From: Zavarzinia sp.
Lineage (GTDB): Bacteria; Pseudomonadota; Alphaproteobacteria; Zavarziniales; Zavarziniaceae
Reading direction: 5' to 3'
Length of the DNA stretch: 7,554 nucleotides
Assembly (NCBI GenBank): GCA_028694545.1
Contig: JAQVKV010000095.1
Span: forward strand, 1-7,554
Below are positions 1-6,345 of this stretch, piece after piece. The notes beneath the pieces were generated by a model, which worked only from the letters and a program-made list of their open reading frames with translations, ran no database searches and was not told the origin of the DNA. The stretch's first letter is position 1; every line of letters starts with the position of its first letter. The position numbers and the translations under genes are program-made.

Positions 1-1
1 G

Positions 2-1603
2 CTGGCGCGCCGCGCCATGGCGAAGCGCAGCGGCCTCGTGCTTGGCCTTGGCATCGTCGGCGCCGCCCTGTTTTACGGTGACGCGGTCATCACGCCGGCG
101 ATTTCCGTGCTCTCCTCGGTCGAGGGGCTGAAGCTGGTAACGCCGATCTTCGACCCCTATGTCGTGCCCATCACCATCGGCATCATCCTCGGCCTATTCC
201 TGGTGCAGAGCCGGGGGACCGCCAAGGTCGCGGTCTTCTTCGGGCCGATCACCGCCGTCTGGTTCGTCGCGATCGGTGTTGCCGGCGCCAGCCATATCGC
301 GGACGAACCGACCGTGCTTCTCGCCTTCAACCCGGTCTATGCGGTGGACTTCCTGCTGCAACACCGGATCGTCGGCTTCATCGCGCTCGGCTCCGTCCTG
401 CTGGCCTCGACCGGCGCCGAATCCCTCTATGCCGATCTCGGGCATTTCGGACGCAAGCCCATTCAGGTCGCCTGGATGGGACTGGTCTTTCCCTCGCTTA
501 CCCTGAATTACCTCGGCCAGGGCGCGCTCGTGCTGTCCGATCCGTCGGCGGCCGAAAATCCCTTCTTCCTGCTGGCGCCGGACTGGGCGCTGGTGCCCCT
601 CGTCGTCCTGGCGACGGCGGCCACCACCATCGCCTCCCAAGCGGTGATCTCGGGCGCCTTCTCCCTGTCGCGGCAGGCGATCCAGCTCGGCATCCTGCCG
701 CGCATGGAAATCCGCCATACCTCGGGCGAACACGCGGGCCAGATCTACCTTCCGCGCGTCAACAAGCTGATGATGGTCATGGTCATCATCCTCGTGCTGG
801 CGTTCCAGGAATCGGGCCGTCTGGCCGCCGCCTACGGCATCGCCATCACGGGCTGCATGCTTGTCACCTCGATGCTGCTGCTGATCGTGATGAACCGGCG
901 CTGGCACCTGCCCCTGCTGCTGTCCGCCCTGATCATCCTGCCTTTCTTCGCGATCGAGCTGATCTTCATGGCGGCCAACCTGCTGAAGGTGGCGGAGGGC
1001 GGCTGGATGCCCCTGGTCATGGCGGTCAGCCTCGTCATCCTGATGCGGACATGGGTCCAGGGGACGCGGATCCTCGCCGAGAAATCACGGCGCGACAGCC
1101 TGCCCCTGCTCGACGTCGTCGCCATGCTGGAGAAGAGCAGCCCGCACCTCGTGCCCGGCACGGCCATGTTCCTGACCTCGACGCCGAACGTCGCCCCGGT
1201 CGCCCTCATGCACAACCTGAAGCACAACAAGGTCCTGCACGAGATGAACGTCATCGTGACGATCGAGGTCGCGCAAGAGCCCTATGTCGACGCGGAAGCG
1301 CGCGTTTCCGTGCAGTCGCTCAGCCCGCACATGATGCTGATGCGCGTCTCCTACGGCTATATGGAAAGCCCGAACCTGCCGAAGGCGCTGGCCGCCGCGC
1401 GAAAGCTCGGTCTCAAATACGACATCATGAGCACGTCGTTCTTCCTCGGCCGCCGCTCGCTGCGCCCGAGCGCCAAGAGCGGCCTGCGCCTGTTCCTGAA
1501 CCGGCTCTACATCTCGCTGGCGCGGAACGCGTCCGACGCCACGGAATTCTTCCAGATCCCGTCCGACCGCGTGATCGAGCTCGGGACCCAGATGACGATC
1601 TGA
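2..1603 (+). CDS. kup: Kup-family low-affinity potassium uptake protein (5' truncated by window edge)
   Basis: Inner-membrane K+ transporter of the KUP/HAK/KT family, which in bacteria is thought to work as a K+/H+ symporter. The reading frame is open to the left edge, so the ATG at 17 is internal and not the start. The family signature [10 protein letters not shown] lies near the beginning of the visible part; in E. coli Kup (622 aa) it lies about 100 residues in, so roughly the first 100 residues, including the first membrane helices, are missing. Other Kup landmarks appear in the usual order: [63 protein letters not shown] and [13 protein letters not shown], then the C-terminal cytoplasmic domain ending [15 protein letters not shown]. 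Repeated long hydrophobic stretches fill the first two thirds. The 3' end is intact (TGA at 1601-1603). The next gene begins one base later, suggesting co-transcription. Identification is secure; nothing regulatory is visible because the promoter lies outside the window. Confidence 0.95.
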   Translation: MARRAMAKRSGLVLGLGIVGAALFYGDAVITPAISVLSSVEGLKLVTPIFDPYVVPITIGIILGLFLVQSRGTAKVAVFFGPITAVWFVAIGVAGASHIADEPTVLLAFNPVYAVDFLLQHRIVGFIALGSVLLASTGAESLYADLGHFGRKPIQVAWMGLVFPSLTLNYLGQGALVLSDPSAAENPFFLLAPDWALVPLVVLATAATTIASQAVISGAFSLSRQAIQLGILPRMEIRHTSGEHAGQIYLPRVNKLMMVMVIILVLAFQESGRLAAAYGIAITGCMLVTSMLLLIVMNRRWHLPLLLSALIILPFFAIELIFMAANLLKVAEGGWMPLVMAVSLVILMRTWVQGTRILAEKSRRDSLPLLDVVAMLEKSSPHLVPGTAMFLTSTPNVAPVALMHNLKHNKVLHEMNVIVTIEVAQEPYVDAEARVSVQSLSPHMMLMRVSYGYMESPNLPKALAAARKLGLKYDIMSTSFFLGRRSLRPSAKSGLRLFLNRLYISLARNASDATEFFQIPSDRVIELGTQMTI

Positions 1604-1604
1604 C

Positions 1605-2375
1605 ATGGCGCCCGTCATCACCATCGACAGCGCCCGCAACGACCGCTACCGCACCTGGGAAAAGCTGCTGGACGGAAGGGGCATCCGCAAGCACGGCGCC
1701 TTCCTGCTGGCTGGCCGCAAGACCGTGCCCGAGGCGCTTTCGCTTGCCCCCGACCGTTTCACCGCCGTCCTCGCCCCCGACACGCCGGCGCTGGAGGCGA
1801 TCGAGAGCCTGCTGCCCGCCCATCTGATGCGTCATGTGCTGGCACCCGCCCTGTTCGAGCGCCTGGACGTCTCGGGCACGCGCCTGCCCCTGCTGGTCGG
1901 ATCCTTGCCGGATTTCCCGCAGGCGGATCTGGTCGCACCGCCCGAAGGCCTCGAACTCGTCTGCGCGCTGGGCGATCCCGCCAATCTGGGCGCCGTGCTG
2001 CGCAGTGCCGCCGCCTTCGGCGCGCGCCGCATCCTGCTGCTGCCCGACGCCGCCCACCCCTTCCATCCGAAAGCCCTGCGCGCCGGGGCCAACGCCGCGC
2101 TACGCCTCGACTTCGCGCGGGTACCTGGCTGGAAGGCGCTGGAAGGGGCCGCCGGGCCGCTCTTCGCCCTGGACGGGGGCGGCGCCGACCTGACGCGCCT
2201 CGCCTGGCCGGCGGATCTGCGCCTCGTGCTCGGCGAGGAAGGACAGGGCCTGCCGGCGGACCTGGCCGTGGCCCGCCTCGCCATACCGACGACGGGGACG
2301 GTCGAATCCCTGAACGCCACGGTCGCCGCCGCCATCGCCCTGCAGCACTGGTTCAGCCGCCGATCCGGCGCCTGA
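1605..2375 (+). CDS. SpoU/TrmH-family (SPOUT) RNA 2'-O-methyltransferase
   Basis: A 256-residue S-adenosylmethionine-dependent RNA ribose methyltransferase of the SPOUT class; the substrate (tRNA or rRNA position) cannot be told from sequence. Residues 1 to about 105 look like the substrate-binding domain found before many SpoU catalytic domains, with RTWEKLLDGRGIRKHGAFLL near the start. The catalytic domain (about 117-250) has all three SpoU motifs. Motif 1 is GDPANLGAVLRSAAAFGA, with Asn127 and Arg133. Motif 2 is LVLGEEGQGLP at 207-217. Motif 3 is IPTTGTVESLNATVAAAIAL at 227-246, with Ser235 and Asn237 in the cofactor-knot region. The segment HPKALRAGANAALRL matches the conserved stretch after motif 1. 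The ATG is one base after the kup stop and lacks a strong Shine-Dalgarno, so translation is probably coupled to kup. Its last 23 bp overlap the 3' end of the opposite-strand gene. The family is secure; assignment to TrmH, RlmB or another subgroup is not. Confidence 0.93.
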   Translation: MAPVITIDSARNDRYRTWEKLLDGRGIRKHGAFLLAGRKTVPEALSLAPDRFTAVLAPDTPALEAIESLLPAHLMRHVLAPALFERLDVSGTRLPLLVGSLPDFPQADLVAPPEGLELVCALGDPANLGAVLRSAAAFGARRILLLPDAAHPFHPKALRAGANAALRLDFARVPGWKALEGAAGPLFALDGGGADLTRLAWPADLRLVLGEEGQGLPADLAVARLAIPTTGTVESLNATVAAAIALQHWFSRRSGA

Positions 2376-2925
2376 CCACGGGCGCCGCCTCCGTCTTGTC
2401 GGCTTCGGCGCGCAAGCCCCGGCGCATCTTGACGAGAAGACGCAGCACCGCGAAGGACAGCAGCAGGGGCACGAGCCCGATCACGATCCCGAGCAATACC
2501 CGCCCGCGCCATTGTACCAGCCGGGCCGAACCACCCTGCCCCGCCCCATCCAGCGTGACCGCGACCTCCGCGCCGACGGCAAGCGGTGGCGGTGGCTCCG
2601 CCTCGCCCGCCACGGCGACCCGGGGTTCGAGACCACGCAGGGGCAAGGTCCCCTCATCTCCGTCCGCCCGGACCTCGACTTCGGGCAACAGGATGACGAA
2701 CCCTCTCGGATTGTCGCCCTCGACGGCAAGGGGCGACCATCCCGCGCTGACGACCGTCGCCATCGCCGATCGGCCGAAGATCCGATCGATCAGCGGCGCC
2801 GGACCTAGGCCGGCCCAGACGGCCATGATCCCCGCACCGCCGACGCCGAGCACGAGGGCGAGCAGCAGCATGTAACCATGGACGAAAAGCGTGAGCGGCC
2901 GGCGCCGCGCGCCCGCCCCGCTCAC
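2353..2925 (-). CDS. Small two-helix membrane protein, possible DUF3592-like relative, unknown function
   Basis: I do not recognise a specific function. With the start chosen here the protein has 190 residues. It has a short basic N-terminus (GARRRP), a hydrophobic helix at about 11-39, a mostly polar and Pro/Gly-rich central domain (about 45-140), a second helix at about 143-165, and a basic C-terminal tail rich in Arg/Lys. The layout matches the neighbouring DUF3592-like protein, and ATVVSAGW just after the first helix resembles its RAEVVSVDV, so the two may be distant relatives. The frame is open up to an ATG at 2973, but I prefer the GTG at 2925-2923. It forms a GTGA overlap with the TGA of the upstream gene, has a purine-rich GGGGGCG just before it, and removes an odd Cys/Arg-rich extension. 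It is the last gene of the leftward operon, and its 3' end overlaps the methyltransferase gene by 23 bp. The reading frame is secure; the family link is tentative. Confidence 0.75.
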   Translation of the reverse strand: MSGAGARRRPLTLFVHGYMLLLALVLGVGGAGIMAVWAGLGPAPLIDRIFGRSAMATVVSAGWSPLAVEGDNPRGFVILLPEVEVRADGDEGTLPLRGLEPRVAVAGEAEPPPPLAVGAEVAVTLDGAGQGGSARLVQWRGRVLLGIVIGLVPLLLSFAVLRLLVKMRRGLRAEADKTEAAPVVRRRIGG

Positions 2926-3386
2926 GACCGCGCCCCCGCGACACCGACAACGACACCGACCGGCAGCAGGCACAGGCCGACGACCAGCAGGGCGATGCCG
3001 CCCCCCATGAAGAAGAGGTCCGGATCCGGGCGGAAGGCGGTGCGCGGATCGCTCGCCGGCACGCGCACGATCATGTGGCCATCCTCGATCTGATCGGCGA
3101 CGAAGGCGGCGGCTGTATCAAGATCCTGGATCCAGTCGAAGCCCCGGACCGATGTCTCCACCGTCTCGCCATCCACGGCATAGCGGACGGTGACCGCGAG
3201 ATCCGTGGTGAAATACCCCGCCTTCTGCTGGCGTTGCGCGACATCGACCGAGACCACCTCGGCCCGGACCGGCCTCGCCAGCAGCGAGGTCGCCGGATTG
3301 TCGGGCATGCCGTGCAGCCAGACATAGGAGAGCGCCAGGGCGACGATCGAAATCAGCAATGGAATCAAACTCATCAGGCGGATCAT
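2922..3386 (-). CDS. DUF3592-like membrane protein
   Basis: A 154-residue protein with a membrane helix at about 5-24, a soluble beta-rich domain (about 38-118) and a second helix at about 126-150. This is the usual layout of DUF3592 proteins, whose function is unknown. Family-like features are the segment RAEVVSVDVAQRQQKAGYFTTDLAVTVRYAVDG, read here as a beta strand followed by a Tyr-containing strand and a YxVDG turn, and the late segment GHMIVRVPASDPRTAF, which resembles the 'G..v.V.y.P.dP..a' end of that domain. The frame could begin at a GTG at 3395, but the ATG at 3386 is favoured because an AGGGAG Shine-Dalgarno lies 8 bases upstream. Those same bases overlap the TAG stop of the preceding gene, so translation is probably coupled. 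The stop overlaps the next gene's GTG. It is the middle gene of a three-gene operon with a secreted protein upstream. The domain assignment is from pattern memory, not a search. Confidence 0.8.
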   Translation of the reverse strand: MIRLMSLIPLLISIVALALSYVWLHGMPDNPATSLLARPVRAEVVSVDVAQRQQKAGYFTTDLAVTVRYAVDGETVETSVRGFDWIQDLDTAAAFVADQIEDGHMIVRVPASDPRTAFRPDPDLFFMGGGIALLVVGLCLLPVGVVVGVAGARS

Positions 3387-3394
3387 GAAACCCA

Positions 3395-3400
3395 CTCCCT
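3395..3400 (-). promoter_or_regulatory. Shine-Dalgarno AGGGAG for the DUF3592-like gene
   Basis: On the - strand AGGGAG ends 8 bases before the ATG at 3386-3384. Its first two bases are the last two of the preceding gene's TAG stop (3401-3399). This decides the start at 3386 over the in-frame GTG at 3395 and suggests that ribosomes finishing the secreted-protein gene help start this one. Confidence 0.7.
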
Positions 3401-4814
3401 ATTTTTCGTTCGAGAGCCCGTCCATGCAGGAAATAAAGGCGGGCGCGTCGATCACCGGACAGCTCTGGGCCTCGCCCCCGTCGAGCGACAGCGACAAGGC
3501 CTCCGCCCGCCCGTCCCGATCCGCGTCGGTGGCGCCGTCAACCGCGAGACCGGGCAGATCCACCGGCACGGTGAAGCCCCCGCCCGGCGTCGCCAGCGCA
3601 AGGGCGGTGATGTCGCCATCGACCCCGTCGCGCGCGGCGACCAGGGCAGGATAGCCATCCTCGTCGTCGAGATAGAGAGGCACGGACAGCACGGGACAGG
3701 CCGTCAGCGCGACGGCCCCCAGTTCGGCGCCGAAGGGATCGACGAAGTCGAGCCGCGCCTCCCCCTGCGCTGTGCAGTTGACGCGTGCGATGGCCAGCGT
3801 CCGCCCGCCATAGGCGGCCAGCGGCTGGACCAGGGCGTCCCCCGCCGGGGCAAGCGCCGGCCCGTCGGCCCCGAGCGGTCGCAGCAACACGTCGAGCCCG
3901 TTCAGGGCGACGATCTCGCGCCAGTACGGGCGCGCGGCAAAGGCCTGCACTAGAATGCGACCGACCTCGGGTGGCGCCCCGGCGCCCTCGAGCAGGTCCA
4001 GCACCTGCTCCGCCCGGCCTTGCGCGAAACGCTCGAAGGCGCCGGCCGGCAGGGCACCAAGGACACGGGAAGCCCGGCCCTCGCCCGTTGCGACCGCTTC
4101 AGCGATCCCGGCGCGCAAGGTGGCGTCATCCTCGCCATAGGGCATGAAATCACCACAGGCGGGATCTTCGCCCGCCTCGGGCCGTATGCGGCAATGGGCC
4201 AGCAGCGCCGGCATCCCCCGGGCATCGAGGCGCTGCATCTCGGGCGCGGACACAAAGCCCCGGGCCGTCAGGCGCCAATAGGCCGGGGGAAACGGCGAAG
4301 TGGCATAAGCATGGCCGAATGCATAGGCGAAGCTCATGTCGTGGGAGGGAACGATCCACCCCTCGTCCGTCTCGACGATGGTGGCGAGATCGCCTTCCTG
4401 CAGGGGGGTCCGAGCAAGGCGATCCGGTGCGGCGCCCAGACGAAACACCTCGACCCGCGAACAGCAATGCGCGCCACCCGCATAGTGGAAAAAGGCAGCC
4501 AGCGGGGCATCGATTCCGTCGACCCGGATGTCCGACGCGATCAGCGTCCACGCCTCGATCCCGCCGTCGCCCGGAAAATCGGCCACCACCGTGCCGTCGG
4601 GGGCGATGAAACGCAGCGCCAGGCTCTCGTCCACCAGGGCCTCGTCGCCCGAAGGCGCCCGCGGGGACACCTTGGCCCGGCGATAGGTCTCGACCGTGAA
4701 GCCCGGCACCGTCCAGCGATCGACCGCCTCCGGCCCCCTGTCCGCGAACGCCGCGGAAGCGCCCCCCAAGGCCGCCAGAACGACAATGATCGAACCGAAC
4801 CATGATCGCGCCAT
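3399..4814 (-). CDS. Secreted eight-cysteine protein with FG-GAP/Ca-loop-like C-terminal segments, unknown function
   Basis: A 471-residue exported protein that I cannot assign to a named function. The N-terminus is a typical Sec signal peptide: positive start, hydrophobic core SIIVVLAALGG, and a likely cut after Ala24 (AAFA|DRG). The mature part has Cys at 117, 118, 208, 220, 347, 373, 452 and 463, an even number that fits disulfides in the periplasm. A conspicuous motif, FFHYAGGAHCCSRVEVF (108-124), resembles a GGAHCC motif I recall from uncharacterised exported proteins. Near the C-terminus LDDEDGYPALVAARDG (382-397) and DADRDGRAEAL (430-440) look like VCBS/FG-GAP or EF-hand-type Ca loops. 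The second follows D-x-D-x-D-G-x-x-E exactly (Asp430, Asp432, Asp434, Glu438). The ATG at 4814 is chosen over a TTG at 4883 and an ATG at 4844 because it starts directly on the signal peptide and has GAAGAG upstream. It heads the leftward operon and is divergent from the aminotransferase gene. Coding status is secure. Confidence 0.85.
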   Translation of the reverse strand: MARSWFGSIIVVLAALGGASAAFADRGPEAVDRWTVPGFTVETYRRAKVSPRAPSGDEALVDESLALRFIAPDGTVVADFPGDGGIEAWTLIASDIRVDGIDAPLAAFFHYAGGAHCCSRVEVFRLGAAPDRLARTPLQEGDLATIVETDEGWIVPSHDMSFAYAFGHAYATSPFPPAYWRLTARGFVSAPEMQRLDARGMPALLAHCRIRPEAGEDPACGDFMPYGEDDATLRAGIAEAVATGEGRASRVLGALPAGAFERFAQGRAEQVLDLLEGAGAPPEVGRILVQAFAARPYWREIVALNGLDVLLRPLGADGPALAPAGDALVQPLAAYGGRTLAIARVNCTAQGEARLDFVDPFGAELGAVALTACPVLSVPLYLDDEDGYPALVAARDGVDGDITALALATPGGGFTVPVDLPGLAVDGATDADRDGRAEALSLSLDGGEAQSCPVIDAPAFISCMDGLSNEK

Positions 4815-4843
4815 GAGACTCACTCTTCTCCCGTGGGCTGCCA

Positions 4844-4862
4844 TGCAAGTGTAGGACTTGCA
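4844..4862. promoter_or_regulatory. Inverted repeat in the divergent spacer (possible operator)
   Basis: TGCAAGT and ACTTGCA are perfect 7-bp arms around GTAGG. The outer bases GGGC (4835-4838) and GCCC (4863-4866) add four more pairs with a 5-base bulge on one side. The element sits in the 113-bp spacer between the divergent secreted-protein and aminotransferase genes. On the - strand the sequence TACACT (4853-4848) straddles the right end of the left arm and the central bases, and could serve as a -10 box for the leftward operon. No convincing -35 is visible, so a promoter is not called separately. There is no T-tract, so it does not look like an intrinsic terminator. A repressor or activator site is inference. 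Confidence 0.4.
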
Positions 4863-4903
4863 GCCCGCGCCGACATCGGCCAAACCAGCGGACAGTCTAG
4901 CCG

Positions 4904-4918
4904 CTTCGAGACTCGAAG
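4904..4918 (+). promoter_or_regulatory. 15-bp palindrome overlapping the aminotransferase Shine-Dalgarno
   Basis: CTTCGAG and CTCGAAG are perfect 7-bp arms around a single A. In mRNA the arms could form a 6-bp stem with a 3-base loop, pairing part of the GAAGGA Shine-Dalgarno (4915-4920) of the aminotransferase gene. As DNA it could equally be a dimeric regulator's binding site. The palindrome is directly visible; either function is inference. Confidence 0.4.
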
Positions 4919-4920
4919 GA
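4915..4920 (+). promoter_or_regulatory. Shine-Dalgarno GAAGGA for the aminotransferase gene
   Basis: GAAGGA ends 7 bases before the ATG at 4928, an ideal distance. It is too close to the in-frame GTG at 4922 (one base), so the ATG is the better start. Confidence 0.7.
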
Positions 4921-4927
4921 TGTGAAC

Positions 4928-6055
4928 ATGAGCACGGCGCCTATTCCCTTCATCGACCTCAAGACCCAGCGCGCCCGCCTCGGCTCGGCGGTCGACGAAG
5001 CGATCCTGAAGGTCGTGAACCACGGCGCCTATATCATGGGCCCCGAGGTTGCCGCGCTCGAGGAAGAGCTGAGCCAGTTCTGCGGCGCGAAGCACGTACT
5101 GTCCTGCGCCAATGGCACGGATGCGCTGGGCCTCGTCCTCATGGCGCTCGGTGTCGGGCCGGGTGACGCGGTCTTCGTGCCCGCCTTCACTTTCGTCGCC
5201 ACCGCCGAAGTCGTGGCCTGGGTCGGGGCGACGCCGGTCTTCGTCGATGTGCGCGAGAGCGATTTCAACATGGATCCCGCCCATCTCGCCGCGTCCATCA
5301 AATGGGCGCGCGAGAATGGTCTGAAGCCCGTGGGCGTCATCCCGGTCGATCTCTTCGGCCAACCGGCGGATTACCCGGCCATCATGCCGATCGCCGAGGC
5401 GGAAGGCCTGTGGACGATGTCCGACGCGGCCCAGAGCTTCGGCGCCAAGCTGAACAACCGGGCCGTCGGCACCTATGGCATCGCCACCTCGACCAGCTTT
5501 TTCCCGGCGAAGCCCCTGGGCTGCTATGGCGACGGCGGCGCCGTCTTCACCGATGACGACGACCTGATCGAAGTGCTGCGCTCGCTGCGCGTCCATGGCC
5601 AGGGCCTCGACAAATACGAGAACGTGCGCATCGGTATCAACGGCCGGCTCGACACGATCCAGGCCGCCGTCCTGCTCGAAAAGCTGAAAATCTTCCCGGA
5701 CGAGATCGAGGCACGCGCCCGAGTCGCCGCGCGCTACAACGAGGGCCTGGCCGATGTCGCCGTGGTGCCGCGCGTGCGCGAGGGAGCGACCAGCGTTTGG
5801 GCACAATATACGCTCGTGCTCGAGGATCGGGACCGGGTGGCGACCGCCTGCCGGGCCGCCAACGTGCCGACCGCGATCTATTACCCGATCCCGCTGAGCC
5901 ATCAGCGCGGCTACCAGCAGTACCCCTCCGGCCCCGGCGGCGTGCCTGTTTCGGAAAAACTCTCGGCGAAGGTCCTGAGCCTGCCCATGCACCCCTATCT
6001 GGCCCCCGATGTCCAGGACCGGATCATCCAGGTGGTGCGCGGCGCCGTTGCCTGA
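4928..6055 (+). CDS. DegT/DnrJ/EryC1/StrS-family sugar aminotransferase, WbpE-like
   Basis: A 375-residue PLP-dependent aminotransferase that transfers an amino group, usually from glutamate, to a keto nucleotide sugar in the cytoplasm, for surface polysaccharide or glycoconjugate synthesis. The N-terminus IPFIDLKTQRARL and the segment GAYIMGPEVAALEEEL are typical of the family. ANGTDAL (61-67) is the phosphate-binding region, DAAQSFGA (166-173) supplies the Asp that contacts the PLP ring nitrogen, and the lysine for the Schiff base is Lys195 in SFFPAKPLGCYGDGGA. The late motifs AQYTL, VPTAIYYPIPL and LSLPMHPYL are also in place. Length is normal for the family. The FFPAKPLGCYGDGGA form and the ending resemble WbpE, which makes the 3-amino group of UDP-diacetamido uronic acid, more than perosamine or FdtB-type enzymes; this subgroup call is from memory of WbpE. 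The ATG at 4928 is preferred to the GTG at 4922 because of the GAAGGA spacing. No dehydrogenase, acetyltransferase or glycosyltransferase gene is nearby in this window. Confidence 0.93.
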   Translation: MSTAPIPFIDLKTQRARLGSAVDEAILKVVNHGAYIMGPEVAALEEELSQFCGAKHVLSCANGTDALGLVLMALGVGPGDAVFVPAFTFVATAEVVAWVGATPVFVDVRESDFNMDPAHLAASIKWARENGLKPVGVIPVDLFGQPADYPAIMPIAEAEGLWTMSDAAQSFGAKLNNRAVGTYGIATSTSFFPAKPLGCYGDGGAVFTDDDDLIEVLRSLRVHGQGLDKYENVRIGINGRLDTIQAAVLLEKLKIFPDEIEARARVAARYNEGLADVAVVPRVREGATSVWAQYTLVLEDRDRVATACRAANVPTAIYYPIPLSHQRGYQQYPSGPGGVPVSEKLSAKVLSLPMHPYLAPDVQDRIIQVVRGAVA

Positions 6056-6093
6056 TTTTGGCTCGAGCCTGAATTTGTCCGAAACCTGAATTG

Positions 6094-6109
6094 GGCTCGG
6101 GAACGAGCC
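6094..6109. repeat. Hairpin with GGAA tetraloop
   Basis: GGCTCG (6094-6099) and CGAGCC (6104-6109) form a 6-bp GC-rich stem closed by GGAA, a GNRA-type tetraloop in the + strand RNA. No T-run follows on either strand. The same hexamer also occurs as the self-complementary GGCTCGAGCC at 6060-6069, five bases after the aminotransferase stop, so alternative pairings are possible. Confidence 0.5.
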
Positions 6110-6125
6110 TGCCCCGACCGACGGC

Positions 6126-6148
6126 CCTGGTTGCCCCCAGCAACCAGG
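6126..6148. repeat. Strong 9-bp-stem hairpin
   Basis: CCTGGTTGC (6126-6134) pairs perfectly with GCAACCAGG (6140-6148) around a 5-base loop CCCCA. No T-tract follows on either strand, so it is not a standard intrinsic terminator. It may protect the 3' end of the aminotransferase transcript or be part of a factor-assisted terminator; both are inference. Confidence 0.5.
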
Positions 6149-6149
6149 A

Positions 6150-6183
6150 CCGCCCATTTCGGGGCATCGCAAACGGGCGGTTT
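6150..6183 (+). terminator. Weak terminator-like stem after the aminotransferase gene
   Basis: CCGCCC, a mismatch and TTT (6150-6159) pair with AAA, the mismatch and GGGCGG (6171-6180) around an 11-base loop, followed by TTT. The U-run is short and the loop large, so this is only a possible transcription stop, 95 bp after the aminotransferase stop codon. Confidence 0.25.
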
Positions 6184-6325
6184 CCCGCGCTAAGGTCCTT
6201 CACCGCGTTTCCCGGGCCCCCCGGCACCGGAAAATCGACCACGACGAAAGCCACAAGAGCGGAAAGGCGCGTCGGAGACGGCAATGCCGTCGCGGGGCGA
6301 ATACTACGAATCTGACCGTTTGGAC

Positions 6326-6345
6326 AAAATCCCCGGAACAGGGGG
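6326..6345 (-). terminator. Possible intrinsic terminator of the two-component operon
   Basis: Read on the - strand, about 15 bases after the response-regulator stop, CCCC pairs with GGGG around TGTTCC and is followed by ATTTTG. The position is right, but the stem is only four G:C pairs and the T-run only four bases, so it is weak. Confidence 0.35.

Noticed and set aside
4..11. GGCGCGCC at the left edge and GGATCC at 7548-7553 on the right, restriction-type palindromes that might mark cloning junctions.
   Set aside because: Both lie inside open reading frames that continue smoothly, and such sites are common in GC-rich DNA.
194..907. A 237-residue - strand frame antisense to kup, with others like it at 832-1254 and 1085-1639.
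   Set aside because: They lie fully inside a securely identified gene and their low-complexity His/Asp/Arg-rich composition is typical of antisense shadows in GC-rich DNA.
3075..3953. A 292-residue + strand frame antisense to the envelope operon.
   Set aside because: It spans the junction of two real genes and is rich in Arg, Gly and Gln with no domain. The - strand genes have a signal peptide, membrane helices and ribosome sites.
4815..4883. A 23-residue N-terminal extension of the secreted protein from a TTG at 4883 or an ATG at 4844.
   Set aside because: Neither has a Shine-Dalgarno, and the extension would bury the signal peptide that begins at the ATG at 4814.
4820..6172. A 450-residue - strand frame opposite the aminotransferase.
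   Set aside because: It is longer than the real gene but shows no family features; the + strand product is a clear DegT-family enzyme with its catalytic lysine.
6227..6240. CCGGAAAATCGACC repeated in the kinase gene near 7121-7134.
   Set aside because: A single short match between non-coding and conserved coding sequence, with no flanking similarity; likely chance.
6091..6315. A short + strand frame containing GPPGTGKSTT, which looks like a Walker A ATP-binding motif.
   Set aside because: Nothing before or after it looks like an ATPase, the codons are unlike the neighbouring genes, and there is no good ribosome site. GC-rich sequence gives this motif by chance.
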